Shown: one piece after another, positions 20,257-26,659 of the stretch
How positions within the stretch are numbered: position 1 is the first letter of the stretch
Layout of the letters: each line of letters starts with the position of its first letter
Assembly (NCBI GenBank): GCA_019648995.1
Contig: BLXT01006199.1
Coordinates: 1,142,865 to 1,169,523 of the forward strand
DNA length: 26,659 nt
From: Plakobranchus ocellatus
Lineage: Eukaryota; Mollusca; Gastropoda; Plakobranchidae
Direction of reading: 5' to 3'
Position numbers and translations under genes: made by a program
The notes under the pieces: generated by a model
Databases searched by the model: none
What the model saw: the letters and a program-made list of their open reading frames with translations, nothing else
Told to the model about the DNA's origin: nothing

Positions 20257-22426
20257 CTGAAAGATTTTTTTAAAAAATGAACTTATTATAACATATGTCC
20301 CAAAACCGTAAAAAAAAAAAAAAAAAACATGTATTTTGTTAACAGAAGAGCACAAAATATGTGTTGCTTCTCACATATAAATTGAGAAAAAAAAAAAACT
20401 CAGTGTCATTATTAAAATTTACATCTATATCTTTAACCAATTCAGGAATGTTGACTAGGAAATTTGGGAAATCTATGAATGCTTAAGCATGTTGGCCCCT
20501 ATCAACTCAAGCCCTAGGGTAAAGAAATATGTACATGTCTGTCACTTGGTAAGTGCAGCATTCACCATGGTCTGCGAAAAGCCAGTCTGTCAAACTGCTA
20601 AAAACAGAAAATGAAACGAATTTCTAATAACGAATGACTATGCAAACAGTGTATTAAAAATAGTGTCCTCATCCACATAAAATCATTCTGTGTCTCTACT
20701 TTTGCCATGTCCATAATGGGGCAAAAATATATTCAACACATCTGTGTATTTTTCTTAAGCTGTGATGATCAATGCTAAGTCTAAACCTACCAGATGTGAT
20801 AGATTTTTATCTATTCTTGACACGATTTACCACACAGCCTCTCTTTTTATATCAGAAATGCAGCAGTAAAAAAAAAGTATGGATGTGGTTATACATGAAT
20901 GAGCAATTGCCAAATGGTAGACCCCAAAATTATGTCACGTTTTTTTACTGTGTTTTGAAAAACTCCAATCACAAAACGGAAAAGCCCAGTTGAGTATCAG
21001 CGAGGTATAATTCATGAAAAGTTGGAAAGCAGGGATAGATTCATCTAAAATAGATTTGTTTGTCTCTTCATTTGGTAGTGAATGAGCTTAATTTGTTGAT
21101 GGGTGACAACATTTTTAGTGATTTGTCATCATAATTATGTATGAAAGTTACTTGGTCAATTTACACAGCAAGGTGCATCCAAAACTGATTTTTTAAACAT
21201 AAAGCATTACTTCTTATGCCATGACATTCACAAAATCAAAATCTATGTATTGATGAGTTTAACTTTTTCAAATATGGCTACGAGAAAATGTTTCCTACAC
21301 AACAATGCTAACAGTCCGTTTTGGCAAACCCTCAAATCTACTTGATTTTGAAGATTGTAAAAGACTCTGAAAAGAGATAAAATTTGTTACCAACAATATA
21401 AGTTTTTATTACCCTACCTGGTGCATGAACCATGTAGTGAATCCAGCCTGGAGATTGCTGCACTCCAAGATTTCTCCATTCTGTTTCTGTCATCAAGTGG
21501 TTTTTTGGTACCAGCTTTGCAATATCACTGGGTAAAATCACATGCCTGAGAATAATAAGACCAAAATATCAGTATCATATGCAAGCTGCTTTCTCTAAAT
21601 TTCACATGCCTTGAAAGCCCACATTGTACATGCACTATCCATGAAAAAGAACTGGAAAAAAAAAAATAAAGCATGAATATTTTTTTAAACCAGACTTTGT
21701 ACCTTTACTATAAAAAAAGAACAAATTTGAAGCTATAAGTTAATGTCTTTATATCAAAAAGTAAGTCAATCAGTAGGAAACAAGGATTTCCAGAATTGAG
21801 AGTTTTGTGATTGTCAGTAGAGGAAAAAAGTAACATATTTAGACTGCAAAACTTGCAAACTCAGTCACACCCATCAATTAATTTATTTCTCAACATAGTC
21901 ACACACCTGCAATTTAAAATAATTTGAGTACTTGCCAAGCTTAAAGAAAAGAAAATTCTGAAAAATTTAACTTTAAAGTTAATAAAAGGAAAAAAAAAAT
22001 GATAAAAACAGTTTTAATTAATGTGAATCCTACTCAATATAATTTCTAATCCTTTCAATACAGGCCAAAAAAACATAATTCAACTTTGCTTTTACATCAC
22101 AACATTGACTTTCAAAATATTGAGCTAGACTTTTGAAAGTCGTGGATCAGTGGATAGTGAACCCACCCCCATATCTTCAAGGGTTCAAGCCCCATAATCA
22201 GCCCCCATACCGGCCCAACGGAAAGAGCCTAAAAGTCTGACATCACCTTTTGTGGACAGGCTATACTCAAAAATAAAAACTCATCAAGTGATAATTTTAT
22301 TCTTTCATAATTTCCAAAGAATTTCAAATCAAATTTCAAATTTAAATTTAAAAAGAAAGTTCCATACCTGTATTCATATTTGTCATCAAAATATTTGTCA
22401 GAATATGAAATTTGATCTTGTGGCAT
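20165..22426 (-). CDS. CKS1: Cyclin-dependent kinase regulatory subunit, CKS1/CKS2 family (three coding exons)
   Basis: Coding exons on the minus strand are 22426-22368, 21545-21418 and 20256-20165, giving 92 residues. CKS proteins are small four-stranded cyclin-dependent kinase adaptors. They dock phosphothreonine on Cdk1/Cdk2 substrates and, for human CKS1, help SCF-Skp2 recognise p27. All five anion-pocket residues of human CKS1 are present at the same numbers: Lys11, Arg20, Ser51, Trp54 and Arg71. The hinge reads HAPEPH at 60-65, where vertebrates have HEPEPH. The core blocks [32 protein letters not shown] and LLFRRPL are intact. Intron 1 is phase 2 (inside Arg20) and intron 2 is phase 1 (inside Glu63). 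The tail runs about 13 residues past the usual 79 and is rich in Gln, Ser and Thr. Identity is very secure. Whether it is orthologous to CKS1 or CKS2 is not resolvable here. Confidence 0.96.
20404..20437. repeat. Exact 34-bp direct repeat, copy 1 (CKS intron 2)
   Basis: This 34-base string, starting TGTCATTATTAAAATT and ending CTATATCTTTAAC, is identical to 22604-22637. The flanks are unrelated beyond a base or two. It is too long to match by chance even in AT-rich DNA. Confidence 0.85.
21418..21545 (-). CDS. CKS1: CKS coding exon 2
   Basis: This 128-base exon follows the acceptor ATTCTCAG at 21546 and ends at CCAG|GTAGGG (21418/21417). It completes Arg20, encodes residues 21-62 from HVILPSD to HAP, and gives the first base of Glu63. 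It holds Ser51 and Trp54 of the anion pocket. The open frame runs on past the donor into sequence with no family similarity. Confidence 0.95.
22140..22285 (+). mobile_element. tRNA-derived SINE, same family, in CKS intron 1 and overlapping no exon
   Basis: A box TGGATCAGTGG (22143-22153) and B box GGTTCAAGCCC (22182-22192) are followed by a diverged shared body (AAAGTCTGACATCACCTTTT) and an A-rich tail. Orientation is opposite to the CKS gene. I see no clear target-site duplication, so this copy is older or its edge is off. Confidence 0.75.
22368..22426 (-). CDS. CKS1: CKS coding exon 1
   Basis: Fifty-nine coding bases give [19 protein letters not shown] plus the first two bases of Arg20. 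The donor is TACAG|GTATGG at 22368/22367. The start has A at -3 (CACAATG). The conserved YSDKY-D-YEY block fixes the frame, with Lys11 in the SDKY motif. Confidence 0.94.
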
Positions 22427-22470
22427 TGTGACAGCTCAATGCTATGAATCAGATCTTTTTTTCTCAATAA
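22427..22470 (-). other. CKS 5' UTR segment after a non-coding intron acceptor
   Basis: On the minus strand a run of about 14 T followed by ATCCCCAG ends at 22471, only 44 bases before the CKS ATG. This is an excellent acceptor and suggests the start-codon exon begins at 22470, with at least one non-coding exon further upstream at higher coordinates. This is inferred from the signal alone, and poly-T here could also be a repeat tail. Confidence 0.45.
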
Positions 22471-22603
22471 CTGGGGATAAAAAAAAAAAAAATTTTTTTA
22501 TTTTTCAAAATACATACATCCATAAAATTACACACCACCAGTTAAATAACTGCATTGCATGAACAAACACTGATTTTATGACACAACTCATTTCATACAG
22601 AGA

Positions 22604-22637
22604 TGTCATTATTAAAATTTACATCTATATCTTTAAC
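22604..22637. repeat. Exact 34-bp direct repeat, copy 2 (upstream of CKS exon 1)
   Basis: Identical to 20404-20437, at a start-to-start distance of 2200 bases and in the same orientation. Together the copies bracket CKS coding exons 1 and 2. Confidence 0.85.
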
Positions 22638-22689
22638 TTTATTCCTCAGACACAATAATACAAGAAATAAATAAAATCGAAGTCGCTAT

Positions 22690-22945
22690 TTACAAGGCAT
22701 GCCTTGAAATTATCACAGGCGTTATTTTCAAGGCATAATAATTTGGCCTTTCTGTGTAAGAAGAGCGACGCATGTCGTGAAAATAACCCTGGTGCTGGTC
22801 TAAAAGCATGCCTTGAAAATAACGCCGAAGTCACTGTTGCAAGGCATGCCCTGCGATTATCACAGGTGTTATTTTCAAAGCATAATCATTTAGCCTCTGC
22901 TGGTGCTAGTCTCAAGGTATGCCTTGAAAAATAATGCTAGTGCTG
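22690..22945. repeat. Palindromic 36-bp minisatellite, block 1
   Basis: Variants of the 14-bp palindrome CAAGGCATGCCTTG recur at 22693-22706, about 22767, about 22803, 22840-22853 and 22913-22926. Most are followed by GAAAATAACGC-like sequence. Spacing is 36-37 bases or multiples. Inverted tails (GTTATTTTCAAGGCAT at 22721) show orientation switches. A 57-bp sub-block beginning at 22693 is repeated at 22840. The open frames here only reflect the repeat. Confidence 0.85.
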
Positions 22946-23744
22946 TCACCTTTTCCTTTGGTTCTTCTTTTGGATTGAGACATTCCATTTCTTGCTTAGA
23001 AATATGCTGTGAAGCTCTTCATTTCAATAATTACTCTTTGGAAGAAAAAAAAACCCACACAACTACCATTGCTATAATTAAACGAAGATAGGAAAGTTTA
23101 ATTTCAAATATGAAAATAATGTTGCAACCTTTTAATGAAAGAAATAGCTACTTTTACTAACTTCCTTAAAACTCCAGCAATGATCTTAAAAGATAATTTT
23201 CTCCTCTCATTAAGAAAATTAAATGCTTTTTATATTAGTCTTTGCCTGTCTTATCAGTAGGACTAAATGAGCTTTGGTTTGCACATTCTTGCTGCTGGTG
23301 ATGTATCATGTGCGGTAGGCTTGGGTGTGAGCTCATCTCTTACTCTTAGTGTGATATACTTCTTATAACGGGTAATTTTATTTGTTTTTGCTTTTAAAAC
23401 TAACATCTTATTACTGACGTCTTAACAGACTACTCGTTCTCTTAAATATTTTATGATAACACCAATTCCTGGAATTTGTTTTTCAATTGCTATGCTAGCA
23501 TGTCACATTTTAGAAATGTGTATGGGATTAAAATAGAGTTGTGTTAATTTTAGTGTTGGGTTAACTCGTAAACATAAATGCGCGGGCAGTTCATGTTAAA
23601 TTTGAGTGCATGTTGATTTTCAATGGTCTTAAATTGAGCCACATGTTCATGATTCGAGCAGTAAAACTCGAAAAAGTAAACTCTGCATAAGTTTCACTTA
23701 AACCTTAGGGGACGTAAAAAAAAAATTAAAAGTAACGCAGCTAT

Positions 23745-23855
23745 TTGCCTCAAGGCATGCCTTGATATTAACTCTGGTGTTAGTCTCAAGGTATGCCTTG
23801 AAGATAACGCTTATGCTAATCTCAAGGCATGCCTTGAAAATAACGCCTTACAATA
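23745..23855. repeat. Palindromic 36-bp minisatellite, block 2
   Basis: CAAGGCATGCCTTG or its one-base variant starts at 23751, 23787 and 23823, exactly 36 bases apart. The intervening sequence is similar in each unit (TAAC plus C/G-T-rich, then TCT). It is the same unit as block 1, about 800 bp away. Confidence 0.88.
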
Positions 23856-24022
23856 AATAAAATATGTAACAAAAAGCTGGAACTTGCACCTGACTAAAGT
23901 GATGCATTTGACACTGGACAAAAAAGTATCATACAGGATGGTAGAAGAAAATTACCACTACTTTAATAATGGCTTAAACATGCAATTTGTTAAAGCCAAA
24001 TTTCCTGTTCTTCTCAGAAGAT

Positions 24023-24195
24023 CGGGGGGGAGAGGGGAGGCGTCGGTGGCACAGTGGATAGCGAATCTGCCCTGAGATTTGCAGGGACCTTTCTGTCACA
24101 GGTTTGAGCCCCACCACCTGCGCCCTGGCCTGACGGAGGACCTGACAGCCTGAGATCACCTTGTGGATTGGCTGTATACAAAAAACTAAACCAAA
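24023..24195 (+). mobile_element. tRNA-derived SINE (best-preserved copy)
   Basis: The insert lies between perfect copies of CTCAGAAGAT at 24013-24022 and 24196-24205. It has a polymerase III A box TGGCACAGTGG (24047-24057) and B box GGTTTGAGCCC (24101-24111) 43 bases apart. It then has a body containing GCCTGAGATCACCTTGTGG and an A-rich tail. The clean duplication marks it as the youngest member of this family in the window. It shares its body with the copies at 13239, 22140 and 9640. Confidence 0.88.
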
Positions 24196-24418
24196 CTCAG
24201 AAGATTGTTCTAAATTCCTGCTTTCCACAAAATGATATATATATTATTAACTATTAGCGTTATGAAAGAATATTTCATTTTGGAAAAGACTGAAACATAA
24301 AGGCCTGGAATTTTTAAATGACAGTCACAATCTTGTTTCCCAACATCTTCAAAAATAATTTTAACAACTTAGAAAAAAATTGAAAAAGCGAATCGGTACC
24401 TTACAACTTACACCACAT

Positions 24419-24778
24419 GTGTGTGAAAAAGAGAGACGGAAAGAGAGAGAAGGTGAAAGAGGCAAGAGAGAGACAGAAAAAAAGAGCGAGAGAAACAGAA
24501 AGTGAAAGAAGCACAGAGAAAGCAAGAGAGAGAAAAGGGAAGAAAGAGAGTGAGCGCATGTCTGTGTAAAAGAGACGGAAATAAAGAGAGAGAAAGTAAA
24601 GGAAGCAAGAGACAGAGAAAGAGATTGAGAGACAAAGAGTGAAAGAGGCACAGAGAGAACGATAGGGATAGGGAAAGAGAGAGGAAGAAAGTGAATGTAG
24701 CTGCGTGAAAGAGAGAGAGAGAGAAGAAAAGTGAAAAAGGTACAGAGAGAACAAGAAAGGTGAAGGAGGGAGAGAACT
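24419..24778. repeat. Polypurine tandem repeat
   Basis: The + strand is almost pure A/G for 360 bases. A higher-order unit of about 140 bases starts with GTGTGAAAA-like sequence at 24421, 24564 and 24703, each containing sub-units with GTGAAAGAGGCA. Open frames on the minus strand here encode Ser/Leu/Phe-rich low-complexity sequence and are not genes. Confidence 0.85.
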
Positions 24779-26039
24779 ATTCTTATAATCAATTTATTTT
24801 ACAACACATAATGATCTTGACCGTGTAGGTATATTTTGCAATTAAACATGTAAAATAGAATCTGGGCCAAATCACACAAAATGTGTAACATAAGACTAAT
24901 TCATTTCCTTTAAAAATTGTTTTCCCTCTTTGAATAATATTACTAGTAGTAGGCCTATAAGTGGTTCATCAGTTATATTACAGGCTCTGAAGAATTAATT
25001 TGAAGTTTGAAAATAGATCTGAGAAAGCGTGATAAGAGGAAGAAAGAAAGAGATACTGTGAAAAAGATCAAAGAACGAATGCATAGTTAGCTCTGCATGC
25101 CCCATTTTTTGCCGAAAAACCAAAAGGAGATTTAAGAATTAAGACCGTGTGCTGGCTGTGTTGATGTTAGAACTCCTATTATGTACGTGTTAGCAAAAAT
25201 TCGATTTTAAAGATGAGATGAAGGCAATCAATTTTTAGGCAACTGTAAACAATTTTATTGCTAAAATATTACAAAGGAATTTCATCAAAAATAAAAAATA
25301 ACCTATCCTCTAAAATTTTATGAAAAAACTGACAGCCTCAATTAGGCCTATCCTATACGCTTGGATATAGAGGATGAGTTTTGATCAATCAAGTGATTCA
25401 AGTCTAATTCAGCAAGGATTTGGAAATGCAAGTGATCTCATTTATACGTCATTTAATAGTTATGATCTATGACAAGTGGATTAGCTGTCTAGCTTTCTTG
25501 TGTGCATATTCGAAACTTTTACCAAGCTTTTTCTCCATTTCTTCAGGACCAGGCCTAATGACAAAGTACCTCAACTTTAAAAAAATAGTTATGATCTCAA
25601 GTAAAATATCATCTTCTAATTACTAGATCTAGATCTCTCTATTATAGATTTGATCTTGACCTGCCTTCACGAGCTACCAACGAAATTATGAGGTCACAGG
25701 CGTTGAATTGTGGAGATAGAGTGAAAATAGCGTTAGATTCCAAACTAGATCTAGATTAGATTTCAGATCTTTTTTTTTTTCATAAGATTTGACCTCTTCA
25801 TTTAATCGGTAGCTGATGAAGATAGATCTAGAAGTCATTTGGCCTACCCCTAAGTTATTCCCTTCATTTTGCCAAAGGAAAGAGGGAGGGTTTTGTTGGT
25901 AGCTGGTGAAGGCAGGTCTTAATCTAGATCTAGTCGTTAACCCAGACTATCTCAAAAACATTTTATTTAAAATCAGTTCATAAAGTAATCAAGATTTCCT
26001 ACACCGATGTGTTTTACCTTGATATGGTATGCAGCTGCA
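24779..26039. other. Non-coding stretch with TCTAGA cluster
   Basis: CTAGATCTAGATCT-like strings occur at 25624, 25745, 25821 and 25922. No coding similarity seen. It may be 5' intron of the CKS gene if the first exon lies near 26.06 kb. Confidence 0.35.
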
Positions 26040-26165
26040 GAAAGCGCTTTTTACCTCTGTGGTTTTTTACTTGAAAATGGCGCCTACCCTAACGATTGCT
26101 TGCGCCGACAGAAGCTTTCCGAACAAACGGGCCGACGACCAGACGACTGCAGGGACAGAGAGAGA
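26040..26165 (-). promoter_or_regulatory. GC-rich island, candidate promoter/first exon of the CKS gene
   Basis: A GC-rich patch stands out in AT-rich surroundings. On the minus strand it contains GGCGCCATTTT, resembling E2F/YY1-type elements, and a donor-like ACAGAG|GTAAAA at 26055/26054. CKS genes are cell-cycle regulated in other animals, so an E2F-like element would fit. The patch could equally belong to a gene beyond the right edge. No transcript evidence exists here. Confidence 0.25.
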
Positions 26166-26445
26166 AAAAAAAAAACGGAACCTCTGAAACTGAGCTGTGT
26201 TCAAAAGCTCAGTCGCGACAAATATGTTTAGCCTACTGAACGCTACAATGAAAAAATCATTAAAGTCATCTAAACCTTAGATATCCGTATTCCATTTCTT
26301 TTCTCTATTAATTGTGTATGAAACAGGATATTAAACAGTGCAGATTTTACTTCACATTATATTTTTAACATTTAGATTTTTGTTTTGTTGTTTTTCCTAT
26401 TGCTTTTGTTTATTGCTTTTGCGTACGGTACTTTTGTTTTCTGTT

Positions 26446-26552
26446 ATATTTATTATTATTGTCATCATCATCAGTATTATTATTATTGTTGTTGTTGTTG
26501 TTGTTGCTGTTGCTGCTGTTATTGTTGTTCCTATCGTCGCCATCGCCATTTT
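26446..26552. repeat. Compound trinucleotide microsatellite
   Basis: Runs of ATT, ATC, TTG and TGC triplets follow one another. They produce Asn-, Val/Ile- or Cys-rich artefactual frames on both strands. I see no coding role. Confidence 0.85.
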
Positions 26553-26659
26553 GTTTATATTGTTCCCCCTGTTTGTTTGTTTTTTCAGAATAATAATTAA
26601 TATAGACTGAGGTCATTAGTTAATAAACCCAAGTTGCGTAAACCAAGTTGTCAGTCGGA

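Noticed and set aside
22646..22934. Open frames with repeated ACLENN/FSRHA units on both strands
   Set aside because: They are the palindromic minisatellite read as protein, and the periodicity follows the 36-bp (12-codon) unit.
23745..23855. Regular 36-bp palindromic repeats resembling a CRISPR array
   Set aside because: The whole unit repeats, not just a repeat flanking unique spacers, and the host is clearly an intron-containing animal genome. It is a minisatellite.
24047..24111. Possible functional tRNA gene (A and B boxes)
   Set aside because: The spacing and sequence do not give a cloverleaf with paired acceptor stem, and the unit is repeated with a SINE body and target-site duplication.
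24361..24792. Overlapping minus-strand open frames of 75-143 codons rich in Ser, Leu and Phe
   Set aside because: They arise from the polypurine tandem repeat, and several frames are open at once, as expected for low complexity.
26338..26616. Open frames with poly-Asn, poly-Cys or Ile/Val-rich stretches
   Set aside because: They are translations of the trinucleotide microsatellite on both strands, with no splice or family support.

Overview
This window is AT-rich, intron-bearing animal DNA. Two conserved protein genes can be rebuilt exon by exon from homology and splice signals. The organism is probably a mollusc, perhaps a heterobranch gastropod. That rests on intron size, dense tRNA-derived SINEs, an invertebrate-type LINE and recurrent TCTAGATCTAGA strings. 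It is an impression, not a demonstrated placement.

Left part (1-8.2 kb): a decayed non-LTR retrotransposon on the + strand (about 1160-2560) is interrupted by a 159-bp insertion with a perfect 12-bp target-site duplication. It is followed by a five-exon + strand gene (coding 3358-8189) for the catalytic alpha subunit of platelet-activating factor acetylhydrolase Ib (252 residues; Ser44, Asp201 and His204 in place). Its introns carry SINE pieces, a strong G-quadruplex motif on the minus strand and a G-run.

Middle (8.2-20.1 kb): about 12 kb with no recognisable coding exon. It holds a possible long 3' UTR, degenerate SINEs, a 154-bp MITE with 13-bp terminal inverted repeats, a 662-bp assembly gap (11557-12218), a 16-bp palindrome and several fold-back segments.

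Right part (20.1-26.7 kb): a three-exon minus-strand gene (coding 22426 down to 20165) encodes a 92-residue cyclin-dependent kinase regulatory subunit (CKS1/CKS2 family) with all five anion-pocket residues. Its first coding exon starts just after a strong splice acceptor, so an upstream non-coding exon is likely, possibly at the GC-rich patch near 26.05-26.16 kb. Upstream of it lie two blocks of a 36-bp minisatellite built on a 14-bp palindrome, a SINE with a 10-bp target-site duplication, a 360-bp polypurine tandem repeat and a trinucleotide microsatellite. An exact 34-bp direct repeat, with copies exactly 2200 bp apart, brackets CKS coding exons 1 and 2.

The two genes are convergent and not obviously functionally linked. 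I see no new multi-gene system. The most unusual content is the repeat architecture: nested insertion, MITE, palindromic 36-bp array, spaced 34-bp repeat and facing SINE heads.
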